Assembly (NCBI GenBank): GCA_025331125.1
Contig: JAOALB010000053.1
Span: 124,001-188,000 of the forward strand
Length of the DNA: 64,000 nucleotides
Direction of reading: 5' to 3'
Source of the DNA: Mycogone perniciosa
Taxonomy: Eukaryota; Ascomycota; Sordariomycetes; Hypocreales; Hypocreaceae
Shown one piece after another: positions 33,904-43,761 of this stretch. Numbering within the stretch: position 1 is the first letter of the stretch; the number at the start of each line of letters is the position of its first letter. The position numbers and the translations under genes are program-made. The notes beneath the pieces are model-generated. The model saw only the letters and a list, made by a program, of their open reading frames with translations, searched no databases and was not told the DNA's origin.

Positions 33904-34576
33904 TTACTGCGAAGTCTGGAAGTAGTTCAGGATGACAGAGCGCTCCTGTGACTCCTCGCCCCAGTCCTTAACAACGACGCATGAGCAGTTCACAACCTTG
34001 CGGGCATTGCCCTCACGGTCCAGGACGCCTAGGTAACCAAAGTCAGCAACCAGCTCCCGGCAAGACCCAATTCACTCGGAGATTTCACGTACAGAGACCA
34101 GCCCACTCGCCGAGCTGCTTGCCATCGGGAACCTTGATCAGGGGGATCTTGTGCTCATTGCACAGGGCAATGACCAGCTTCTTGTAGGCCTCCTCCTCGC
34201 AGTTCTCGTTGAGGACGCACATGTGCGCCTGGCGACGGTCCAGAGCCTTGGAGGCTTCTCGGAGACCGCGGGCGAGACCGTCGTGCATGAGAGCCAGCTT
34301 CAGAACACCCTTGAGGGCGTCCAGAACGGACATCTGGCCCTTGGGGGCATCTCCGGAAACTTCAACCTCCTCGACGACCTCGGGGGCGTTGTTCTCTTCT
34401 ACGTCCGACTTTTGCGAATTTTTTGTTAGCGCTGCGATCTCAATGGCTGCGACTTCTTGGCCCGCGCATAATGCTTGCTCGTCCGTCTAGGGGTCTTTTC
34501 TCGTTCCATGGCTCATAAAAAGTGCCATTTTTAACGTTGAGACTGCCGGGAAGAAGGAGGCGGAAAAACTCACCAT
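33904..34576 (-). CDS. RPS12: 40S ribosomal protein eS12
   Basis: Three exons on the minus strand (34576-34574, 34408-34093, 34028-33904) give 147 residues. The first coding exon is only the ATG, followed directly by a GTGAGT donor; the second starts with SDVEENNAPEVVEEVEVSGD. The conserved body includes VLKLALMHDGLARGLREASK, LDRRQAHMCVLNENC and HKIPLIKVPDGKQLGEWAGL. It then continues across the last junction with CVLDREGNARKVVNCSCVVV. This is a component of the 40S beak region. The acidic N-terminal extension is normal for fungal eS12. It shares a divergent promoter with uS8, which fits co-regulation of ribosomal protein genes. Confidence 0.95.
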
Positions 34577-35211
34577 CTTGATGGTTGTTCTTGTCGGGCG
34601 ATCCTCGAAGATTAATTGTTGTGTGATGAATTAGCGACTGGTTTTTGCGACGTGCGCGAACTCTGGTGTAGTAGTTTGAGAGTAAACGGGGATTTGCCGA
34701 AACCAAGAGTGCGTTACCCTTAGGGCATTTTTACGTGCACGGACCACCAGGGCACACCACTTTCTCGGGACCCATTATGTGAGATCTAGCATATTTTTTT
34801 TTCTCACTACCTCTTCCCCAGCTTGACAACTTCAATTCACAGGCCGTCAGAATCCCACCAAAGAGGTATGTAGAATCTTTAATCCGTCGACGGCGATTCG
34901 GATCTATCAGGATGATGCCTTTTATCGTGGCTGGGGAGAGCAATCTTGGGCGTCGGCTCCCGTGAGCGCGATAGGACGCATCAGCTTCATGATTGATGAT
35001 GATGATGATGATGATGTCCTTTGGGCGGCGGACCAGCCGGTGCTTCTCGATACGCTACTCCCCTTCAGCAATGAGCGGGCAGAACCCTCCTCGACTGATC
35101 GCTGAGGGCACTCTCCATGCTCATGGCCGCGCGAGTCTAACATCGAATTCTTCGTTGGCAGATACCTCATTTCCCTAGACTTGAGAATCTCCACTCGACA
35201 ATACCGCCAAA
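34577..35211. promoter_or_regulatory. Shared divergent promoter of ribosomal protein genes eS12 and uS8
   Basis: 635 bp separate two ribosomal protein start codons on opposite strands. At 34718-34727 it contains CCCTTAGGGC, and the bases TTTACGTGCAC follow at 34730-34740. TTAGGG-type (Tbf1) and ACGTG-type (Cbf1) sites are known elements of ribosomal protein promoters in several ascomycetes, so both are plausible sites here. A (GAT)7 repeat lies at 34995-35016. Confidence 0.45.
34995..35016. repeat. (GAT)7 microsatellite
   Basis: Seven GAT units inside the divergent ribosomal protein promoter. Confidence 0.9.
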
Positions 35212-35876
35212 ATGGTTCGCACTTCCGTTCTCCACGACGCCCTCAACTCCATCAACAATGCCGAGAAGGCCGGCAAGCGCCAGGTCCTGATCCGACCTAG
35301 CTCCAAGGTCATTGTCAAGTTCCTCCAGGTCATGCAGCGTCACGGTATGTTGGACGATTATTTTCCTCTCTTGAGTTGTGTTTTTTGTGCAATCCATCTC
35401 TTCGGCATGATAACTAGGGCTACGGTCGATACTGCTCCACGGCCCAGCCCCTATAAGTTGCCGATATATTGAACTGCGGTGTTCTTCACCTGATGCTGAA
35501 TTCTTTTTTGATGTGATCACTTGAGGTTTACCGCAACATTGCTGACATTGCTCTGCAGGCTACATCGGCGAGTTCGAGGAGGTCGATGACCACCGATCTG
35601 GCAAGATTGTCGTTCAGCTGAACGGCCGGTACGTTTTGAACATCCGTAGCACCGAGCTTGATAACATGATACTAACTCAGTCTCAGTCTCAACAAGACTG
35701 GTGTCATCTCCCCCCGATACAACGTCCGTCTGGCCGACCTCGAGAAGTGGGTTGTCAAGCTGCTGCCCGCTCGTCAGTTCGGCTATGTCATCCTCACCAC
35801 CTCTGCTGGTATCATGGACCACGAGGAGGCCAGAAGAAAGCACGTCGCTGGCAAGATCATCGGCTTCTTCTACTAA
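35212..35876 (+). CDS. RPS22: 40S ribosomal protein uS8 (S15A/RPS22)
   Basis: Three exons (35212-35344, 35559-35628, 35687-35876) give exactly 130 residues, the universal length of eukaryotic uS8. Sequence runs MVRTSVLHDALNSINNAEKA, RQVLIRPSSKVIVKFLQVMQ, GYIGEFEEVDDHRSGKIVVQ, TGVISPRYNVRLADLEKWV and ends KHVAGKIIGFFY. It binds 18S rRNA in the 40S body. The first intron (214 nt) is the longest confidently placed intron in the window; I looked for a C/D-box snoRNA in it and found none convincing. It is divergent from eS12. Confidence 0.96.
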
Positions 35877-36519
35877 AAATGGACGGATAAACCAAAAAGT
35901 TATTGCGGCATTCTCGGCGTTTCAATGGTGGTCATGACGACAATGGCCGATATCCCTTTTCAGCCACTGAAGTAGATAGTCGCACCTTAGCGTGCACTAG
36001 CAATGAGACTTTATGAGAAAGCCCGATTGACTGAATCAAATTGTTGTTGTGAGGTTTTTTGAGTATATATGTCAGTAATCCTTCAATGGCTGTTTTGCAT
36101 TCGCTCTGAAGATTGCTATGTCCTTGCAAACGCTGCGATATGTTGTACTAGTACGGAGTGCGGAGTAATGGTGCTGTCAAATCAACCTATGCATGCATGC
36201 AGGGGAAAAGCCAATGACGTATGAAGAGCCAAGAAGCGCTGTTCCCCAGGCAATATCCCCGCTTAAAACAACCCCTGTCGAGAACGCGACTGTTGTGTAA
36301 ATACTCTATACTATTGCTTTGAAGGATCATAAGGATCTGATCTGCTAGGCGCTGTCGCTCTAACACATTCATAATGGTCTCGCTTGGCTGGTCATGATTT
36401 TACTGTCTTTACTTTATTATCAGATAGTCGAATTCCATCGATTGATGCCATAGACGGACGGCACGAGCTGAACCGAACCCGCGCCTGGTTTCGTTGACTA
36501 TCGCCTTTTGCTTGCTTCC
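35877..36519. other. Spacer between uS8 and the GT90 gene
   Basis: About 640 bp with no gene. It holds a near-copy of the TACGGAGTAC motif at about 36152 and a GCATGCATGC stretch at about 36190. Confidence 0.5.
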
Positions 36520-38537
36520 ATGATTCGACGCTCGATGCTGGGTTTCAGGATGCAGCGGCGGTCGTGCCCCCTCATCGCTGTCGTGGTCTTCTTTTGCTTC
36601 TGCGCCTACTCTCTCTTGAACATCTCGGATGAGCGCATTATTATTACTCAAGAGTCTCCCGCGCAACCACCGATCAAAACGAAGCAACTGCCGACTAAAA
36701 CAGAGCGACCATCGACCGAGACGGAGCAATTGTCGCCTCCGCCTATGTCTACCTCTTCTGAGGAGGTAGAATGGGAGGACCTGCCAGTCGTCAAGGGCGG
36801 ACCTAAACCGAAGCCAGTACCCGGGACGATGTTCCATCCGATATCGTATCTCATGAACGATGCGCAACGGGAGTTCGAGGAGGTGAAGAAGAGACAGTCG
36901 ACTTCTTTGAAAGCCACCGTGAACGAGTATCGCAGGCGATATGGGATGCCACCACCTCCCCACTTTGACAAGTGGTTTGAATTCGCAAAGAAGAACGAAG
37001 TGCAGCTGGTGGACGAATTTGACACGATTCATGACTTGATTATGCCATTTTGGGGCCTGCGGCCGAAGACGATTCGGGACAGGGTACAGGAGGCGCTGGG
37101 CCTTGATAATGGGCTGATTGGCGTTGCTATACGTAACCATCAGGTCACATATATAGAGAATGGCTTTGAGTGGCAACGGAATGCGACGAAAGGAATGATG
37201 GAGAAGTTCATGCAGTATTTACCCGATATGGACTTGGCGTTTAACATCCACGACGAGCCTCGGGTTGTTGTTCCACACGACGATCTGACCCGGCTGATAG
37301 AGAAGGCCAAGAAGAGCATCCCAGCCTCGAATGCCAACAAGAAGCCGGCGAACCAATTTTCTCTCACTGCACCCGAGTTGAATGATGGAAAATCATTCAA
37401 GGAGACCAAAATCTCACGCTTCAATGTCTTCTCTCGCCAGGCAACATGGACCAATTCTCGCATGTCCTGCTCGCCAAACAGTCCGGCAAGGATACTGGAC
37501 GACGACGAAAGAGCAGATGATCTGAGCAGATTCGGGGCCGGTGAGCTTGGGTTCATTTTCAACACAACGGCCATGTCCGACATTTGTCTCAGCCCTTCCC
37601 TCAGCTCAACCCACGGCTTCTTTAATAGTCCCAACACCTACAAAGTTGTTCACGATCTCGTCCCCATCTTCTCGCAGTCCAAGGTTTCGTCCTATGCAGA
37701 CCTTGTCTATCCCTCGCCCTGGTATTGGTATGGGAAGGTCGCCTATAATGAGACCAGAGACAAGCCATGGAACGAGAAAGAGAATAAACTCTATTGGCGA
37801 GGATCTACAACCGGAGGATTTAGCCGCAGTGGTAGCTGGCGACGTCACCATCGCCAGAACCTTGTCCACAAGATCAACTCTGTGGACCAAGCCAAGATCA
37901 TGGTCAACAGCGGCAGTGATGACAAGCCCAATTGGGAAGTCAAAGAAGTGCCTCGCGGAGACTATCGTGATCTTATTGATGTTCACTTTTCCCATGTCGG
38001 CCAGTGTGATGTGGGAGATTGTAAAGCACAAACCCAGTTCTTCAACGTCACAGAGCGGGCCGACCAACAGGATGCCTGGGGATACAAGTACCTTCTCGAC
38101 ATTGATGGCAACGCTTTCTCCGGCCGTTTCTACGCCTTTTTGAAGAGCCACAGCTTGACGTTCAAGTTTGCCCTCTTCCGTGAGTGGCACAGTGAGTGGA
38201 TCAAGCCCTGGGTACACTATGTCCCCTTGAGTCTCCAGGGAGACGATTGGCTCGAGACGACACGCTTCTTCAGCGACAGCGGCTTAGGGAGTGGTGAGGG
38301 CGAGAAGATTGCCGTCAAGAGCCGTGAATGGGCGAACAAGGTTGTTAGAAAAGAAGACATGGAGGTATGGTTTTTTAGACTGCTATTAGAGTGAGTTGCC
38401 CACTCTTTTACTTTATGCCCCTGAAAAGCGACGGCGGCTGAACTAACATATTGGGGTGCAGATATGCAAGAGTAATCGACGATAATAGGGAAAAAATCGG
38501 ATTTGATCCCGGGAGTGCGAATCAGAAGTTGGATTAA
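36520..38537 (+). CDS. CAP10-type glycosyltransferase (GT90), type II membrane protein
   Basis: Two exons (36520-38390, 38462-38537) give 648 residues. The start is the first ATG; MIRRSMLGFRMQRR is followed by a single hydrophobic anchor CPLIAVVVFFCFCAYSLLNI, giving a Golgi type II topology. A Pro/Thr/Lys/Glu-rich stem of about 60 residues comes next. The C-terminal half is the CAP10/GT90 domain: SDICLSPSLSSTHGFFNSP, KLYWRGSTTGGFSR, DAWGYKYLLDIDGNAFSG and FREWHSEWIKPWVHYVPLSL. Relatives include Cryptococcus CAP10 and CAP59-linked xylosyltransferases and animal protein O-xylosyl/glucosyltransferases (POGLUT type). It probably adds xylose or glucose to secreted or cell-wall glycoconjugates; the substrate cannot be told. 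The last 25 residues come from a small second exon. Confidence 0.9.
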
Positions 38538-38915
38538 ACGGATAAAAAAAACTCTTCTCAATAGTACATGAAACTGAGCGAGCATCATTTTTGGGTAATT
38601 GGGCATGCATTAGGTACCTAGGGAAACACATTGGCATTGGGATTGTCACAGGCGTATTGGTGGGATTTGCACGTACATATGAGTATATTCATGCATGTCT
38701 ATGATTGATTACTTCTGTTTCTCTCTCTCTCGGTGTTATGTAGAGGCTATAGATGTTCATTAATGTCCATCGATCTACAATACCCTACGCCTGTAGGCCA
38801 CCAATTCTGAGAGTCCTCTCTCCCTCTGCCTATTGAAAAGAAGTCGCTGATATGTCTTTTGAAAAAGCCCATTCAAATCCTGGTACAACAATTACGAAAA
38901 TGATCACAACCTCTT
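38538..38915. other. Convergent 3' region of the GT90 gene and PAF1
   Basis: About 380 bp between convergent stop codons, no coding signal. Confidence 0.5.
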
Positions 38916-40431
38916 TTAGTCCTCATCCTCATCGTCCTCACCCTCAGCATCCCGGTTCTCAGAGGCATACCGATCCGGCGCCGGGCTAGAGCCACCGTGA
39001 TGCTCGGCCTCCTCTCCCTCGGCATCAGCATCAGCATGTTCGTCTGCCTGTTCGGGCTGCTGCTCTTCAGCGGTCTCCTCCTGTTCCCAGCCCAGGGGAT
39101 GCTGCTTGTACATCTTCATAGCCTCTCTCATCTCCTCAGTCGGGTCGTCAACGGTAATGTCCAGCTGGTCGACGACTTGGGCCTCGTCATCCTCAGCAAG
39201 GCCGTAATTCGTGCGGGCAATGTTCTTGGTACGCTGGGGCCGGATGGTAGATTTCTGCATGATGGGGTAGTAATACACAGCTTTCTGCTTGGGATAGGAC
39301 TCGTCTTCGTTGGTGGCGAGAATGATTTCATCTTCATACTTGGTCGGGTGGTCGAGCTCCGTCTCTTGAGCGGTTTCGTACGCCCGAATCCTGTTGAACT
39401 GAAAGTAGCCACCAGTGTCGGCCAAGTGGGTATACAGGTCATCGTCGTCGTGGTCTGGGTCCTCAACATCAAATTTGCGGCGGAAGCGGTCGGCGTCGGC
39501 ACGTGTCTGACCCAGGTAAAAGTCATAGTTCATGAGGTTCTGCGGCTTGGGGTTATTCATGGGATCCTGCGCGTATGCCTCCATGGCAGCCTCAAGCGCG
39601 GCCTCCTCAGCTGCCGTGCGGTCTATGGGTTTAAACATGCCGCGAAGAAGGCGAGAATCATACTCGTTCGAGCTTGAGACAGGGTTCGTAAGAAACTTGA
39701 TAGTAACATAAGCACCTGAGTCGGGAAACGCGTCCAAGTCGGGGAGCAGAGGTGAGGCATCGACGAGCTTGAGATGCTTCTTGGAGGGGTGTTTGATCCG
39801 CTTTGGGTCCTTGAGATCCAGCTCGGCCAGCTCGAAGCCCTTGTCGATCTTGCGCTTGATGACTTGCGGAGAATCGGCGGCGGGTTCTGGACGTCGAACG
39901 GGCCGCCGGGCCTTTGCCAGCAGAGCCCGCGGATGGTTTGCTTCGAAACGCTTTGGTGTGAGGGAAGAGATGTACTCTGTTCGGCGCAGAAACGAGACAT
40001 TGGCTTCTGCAACCTTGGGCTTGCCTAGGGCAGCGATGGGTCTGAGAAGAGCTCGGTCGTGAGGATGGACAGCAGGGGGTTGCGCAGGCGCTTGAATCGC
40101 TACACAAACAAAGTCAGAAAACCGTCAAGGGGTGCCTGCCTCGTGATGAGCGAAACTCACATCGTTCATCGCCATCAAAAACACCAGGCATTCCCACCAG
40201 ATCCAGTGGCATGCCCAGCTCAGCATCAACCTCGATATTCAGCGGCTGCTCCCTCGCGAGGCGTGACGCAAAGCCCGGGGTCGTGTACTGCCCACTAGCA
40301 AGGCCCGTGTTGGGGATATCGAGCAGCTTGGGCGGGTTCGGCGGCGGCGGCAGGGCATTGGAGAAGCGCATGCGCGCGATGAAGTCCTGATGGATCATGC
40401 GCTCGCCGGAGCGAGCCCCCGAGGACGACAT
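38916..40431 (-). CDS. PAF1: PAF1, subunit of the RNA polymerase II-associated Paf1 complex
   Basis: Two exons on the minus strand (40431-40161, 40099-38916) give 484 residues. The Paf1 complex travels with RNA polymerase II and promotes elongation and histone H2B ubiquitylation / H3K4-K36 methylation. The N-terminus HQDFIARMRFSNALPPPPN is the family's hallmark (F-x-c-R-x-r-y-x-N-x-L-P). It is followed by PNTGLASGQYTTPGFASRL, then HPHDRALLRPI, FLRRTEYISS, KHPSKKHLKLVDASPLLPD and the conserved region around FDVEDPDHDDDDLYTHLAD and YYYPIMQKSTIRPQRTKN. The C-terminus is highly acidic (Glu/Asp/Gln/Ala repeats ending EGEDDEDED), as in fungal PAF1. Only one intron. Confidence 0.93.
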
Positions 40432-41085
40432 CGTTTCTGGGCGAAAGGCGATGGATGCTCTGAAGGAGGAGACAATTGATGCCGCTACCACGGAGGGATT
40501 ATTGAGGATGCAGGCGCGCAGCCCGAGCTGCTGGACTGGAAAATGCGGAGGGGCGGGTGGTGATGGCGGTAGATGGTTGTAGGTATGAAGTATGAAGGTA
40601 TGAAAGTGGAGGGAGTCGCGCGCCGTACCAAGGGAAAAGTTGAGCCGTGCGAGGCTGACAATCTGAAGCTGCTCTGATAGCGAGGCTCCCCACCACGCGG
40701 CTGCCTCCACTCCACGTCGATTGAAAGTGCAATCGTTCTCGTTGAGGGTTTGTGTGCAAAAGATTTGTTATTATGATCTGATTAATTCTCATCAAGAGAT
40801 TATTTCCAAGACTTGGTTCCGTATGTTTTCATTGCGGTCGTTCCTAGTCTAACCCATCCCGTCCGTCTATGCCTGCAACGGTCATTGCCACGCCTGATCC
40901 CATTTTCTGCAACCAGCAAGTAAGCCGTGAACATTGCAATACACGCATCACCACATAATCGATCTACCCGACTGCGCCATGCAGTCGGAAGCGGTGTTTT
41001 ACACAGGGCCCTAGACTCTAAACCTCATTGGTGCCCTTTTCACCCCCGAGAATCATCTCCCCCTCTTCATAGCAGTGGCCATAGG
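40432..41085. other. PAF1 upstream region
   Basis: About 650 bp between the PAF1 start and the RER1 stop (same strand). It should hold the PAF1 promoter and RER1 3' UTR. Nothing else seen. Confidence 0.5.
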
Positions 41086-41833
41086 CTACGACCTATCCTT
41101 CGCGTAGGTCCTCTTGCCGATGGTGAAGGGCACATAGCGATACTTGACCATGTGCTGAATTTGCTTGCGCACTGTAGAATCATTAGCATAACACACGGTA
41201 CGGCCATGATTCTGTTCAAAGACTTACTGGTCAAGACAAAGAGAATGAGCCAGTACATGACCAGGACAGGCCAGAAAACAGGAACATTGAAAAGTTCAAA
41301 CCAGGTGCAGAGAAACGAAATAGCAATAGCTCTCGTCGCCCAGTACCAGAACTTGAATTCGGGCAGGCGCCTGATGAAGGGCTTGAACTCCTCGTCTTGC
41401 TTCGTCGGGAGAGTGCCGACAGAGCCGTCCTCCATCTCATTGTCGAGCGCTTCGTTCGAAGGGTCAAACTTGGGCTGCAAGAAGGCCAGGAAAAGGTTCA
41501 AGAGGTAGATGCCCAAGGCGTATGCGACTGCAAAAGTCCAATGTTAGCTCGAGCTGGAGAATGTTGCGGGCTCGTGAGAGGCTGACCAATGTACCACCCC
41601 TGTGCGAAGAAGATGCGCAGGAAGAAAAAGAGCAGGGCGACGCCCGTGCCGACCCATCGATACAGGACATATGGCGTTGATTGATCCAGAACCGCTTGAT
41701 ATTGCTGCGAATGTCAGTCCAGTTCCCCTAGTGCCAGCGCAGTTCCAAGCGATGAACAACATACTCTCTGGAGCTTAGTGGTATGAGCGCTGACGGAAGC
41801 GAAAGGGGTCTGATCCGGCTCTGGCGCATCCAT
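41086..41833 (-). CDS. RER1: RER1, Golgi-to-ER retrieval receptor
   Basis: Four exons on the minus strand (41833-41765, 41704-41587, 41527-41228, 41171-41086) give 190 residues, the usual size. RER1 is a four-span Golgi membrane protein that returns ER membrane proteins by recognising polar residues in their membrane segments. Visible landmarks are YQAVLDQSTPYVLYRWVGTG, FLRIFFAQGWYIVAYALG, IYLLNLFLAFLQPKFDPS, the EEFKPFIRRLPEFKFWYWAT core and the cytoplasmic tail MRKQIQHMVKYRYVPFTIGK. The four hydrophobic spans are in the right places. All introns are short (60-75 nt) and in phase. Confidence 0.95.
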
Positions 41834-42182
41834 CTTTGAAGTCGTAAATCGCGTCGGCTCGAACTAGAAGGGGAATGGGCGGTAATATTAGGGCTAGAAT
41901 AAGAGGTATGAAGGGGAGAAGATGCTGCGCCAATGGTTGTCGTGGTTGGCGTTGCAGACGAAGGAGTGTGGTTTATGGGAGAAGTACGTAAAAGGGTTCA
42001 TTGCGCTACAGGCTGAAGCTGGCGTGGGGCGTTTTCAGATGTCCACGAATATAGCCACGTACCTGTAATGAGCCTGCGTTGCGCCGGCGTTTTACCGAGG
42101 AGCGATACCTTTATGGAGAAAATGCGACACCATTTTCTGGCATCAGCGGGTCCAAACCCGCGGCGAGATGTGATCTAGCACC
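41834..42182. other. RER1 upstream region
   Basis: About 350 bp between the RER1 start and the tRNA-Gly gene, presumably the RER1 promoter. No gene. Confidence 0.5.
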
Positions 42183-42261
42183 GCGTCATTGGTCTAGGGG
42201 TTAGGATTCAACTCTTCCATTATGAAAAGTTGAGGCCCGGATTCGAGTTCCGGATGACGCA
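42183..42261 (+). tRNA. tRNA-Gly (anticodon UCC) with a 7-nt intron
   Basis: The cloverleaf folds well: acceptor GCGTCAT pairs with ATGACGC, discriminator A at 42261. The D-arm is GTCTAGGGGTTAGGA. The anticodon stem CAACT/AGTTG encloses CT-TCC-A, then about 7 extra bases (TTATGAA) after position 37, and A38. The T-arm is CCGGA-TTCGAGT-TCCGG. A T6 run follows at once and should terminate RNA polymerase III. The extra loop bases are in the canonical intron position, although 7 nt is very short. Confidence 0.9.
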
Positions 42262-42684
42262 ATTTTTTGATCCTTTGTTTAATCCTTTTTTTGCTGCACT
42301 TGTTAACAATCCATGCGTAGGCAGACATCCGGAATGTCCGTTGTTTATTGACATGGCAGGTAGCTCCCTACTCTCATTTTTGGAAAATTCTGTTTTCACG
42401 ATCTTGACCAGTCACTATATCAGCATAGATACTCCGCACTCTTCCACAGTTTCTGGCGTGGGTTCTAAACCTTGAAATATAGCGCCAGATTCAGCGTGAG
42501 ATTGCAAGCTGGAGTGTAAGTTGTCATGCGAAATCACAATGGAGTAACGCAAGAATTGGGTTACATCTAGTGGATATTCTCAAATAGGGCTCATATCTCA
42601 AGTGATGCCCATAGGTAGCTGCAACAGATACAGAAAGAAGGTAAATGGTCCCACGATTGATTCCTTTCACCCGCCATTCCGCGT
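42262..42684. other. Spacer downstream of tRNA-Gly
   Basis: About 420 bp with no supported gene; the left boundary of the accessory island between the two tRNA genes. Confidence 0.5.
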
Positions 42685-43761
42685 TTATCTGGAAGTGCCA
42701 ACATACAGCGGGACAAGATATTTGCCATCCGGTGTGGTCTTGACTCGCACAATCTGGCACTCTTCAACCCCTTTGCATTTAACGTCAAACGTGAAGATCC
42801 GGTTGGTCGTCTTCAAATCCTTGAGGTCATCTGCGATTTTGGCGATCGTAAAGCGGCTGTTGTTGGCCACGCCTTCCGCGGGACGTCCAATGTGAGGAAA
42901 GGGGATACGGTGCTGTCTGTTTTTATAGACGCTGATGTGTACCGGAGTATCATCCTCGGACTTGGGGTCAGCTTCAAAGAAGTTGTAGATGACCCAAACG
43001 GCTCCAGGACGGCCATGCCTGTCGATCTGGACAACAACGCCAAACTGCGTTTCTTCCCAAGGGCCCTTCCTCACCGCATCCGCGTCGCCGCGGGTTCCAG
43101 CCCAGTTTGGGCCAGCGAAGAAGAACATTCGGCCGATCTGGGCAAACATGATGCTATCTTGGTGCTGGGTTTCGTCGGAGTCGCCACTGCGAACCGAGTC
43201 GTCACTGGCGTTTTGCGCCCTGCGATTCCTTGCTGAGATGGTACCGAAGGCTTGAGGTGCATCAGGTGGTTGGATTTTGACATTCAAGTTGATGGCCAGG
43301 ATGTTGCGGTCCACGACTCCCATCTCGTTCGGATTGTTGTCCAGGTTCGACCAGAGGTACCGGACACGAGGCTTGAGGGCGTAGCAGGTGGTTACGCCGC
43401 CAAACGTGCTCTGGCCGAGAATGATAGATGGGGTCTGCAGCATCTCCAACATGAAGTTTAGAGATCCGGGACCGTTAGACGACCTGAAGTTGATCGCGCG
43501 GACTCGGTCGATGAACTCATCGACCGAGGGAACGTATCGCAGCCTGTCATAGTGTCGACGGTTCCATCGTCTATGCCAGACATGAAACTTCCGCTGCGTC
43601 TCTGTGTCTGGCCATTGCTTCTGCACCATTTTCCGGATCTCAATCGCCTGCCAGAGTACCTCGGCAAAAGCATCGTCATTCTTCTCTACCTAGGCGTGAA
43701 ATCCTCTTTCCTGGTCACTGAATTGCTTGATCAGCTCCGAGTCAGAAAGAAGCGCCGCCAT
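42685..43761 (-). CDS. Uncharacterised protein, frame interrupted by a TAG at codon 24
   Basis: From ATG 43761 the minus strand encodes MAALLSDSELIKQFSDQERG-FHA, then TAG (43692-43690), then continues in the same frame with VEKNDDAFAEVLWQAIEIRK and 314 further residues to a stop at 42685. The parts before and after the TAG both look like one protein. If the first 23 codons are ignored, translation could start at ATG 43629 (MVQKQWPDTE). The body contains KFHVWHRRWNRRHYDRLRYV, GSLNFMLEMLQTPSIILGQS, LALKP-like YALKPRVRYLWSN and FGVVVQIDRHGRPGAVWVIY. I do not recognise the family. No membrane segment or signal is seen. It is likely an accessory gene that has acquired a nonsense change (CAG to TAG fits), or one that uses the internal start. 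Confidence 0.55.

Noticed and set aside
34209..34490. Plus-strand frame over the eS12 gene
   Set aside because: Antisense to eS12 exons, which are certain.
35345..35558. Possible C/D-box snoRNA in the first uS8 intron
   Set aside because: There is a late CTGAC that could act as a D box, but no matching C box (RTGATGA) at the right spacing and no terminal stem.
36409..37176. A 255-codon minus-strand frame
   Set aside because: Overlaps the start and stem of the GT90 gene antisense; Arg/Leu/His-rich with no recognisable feature.
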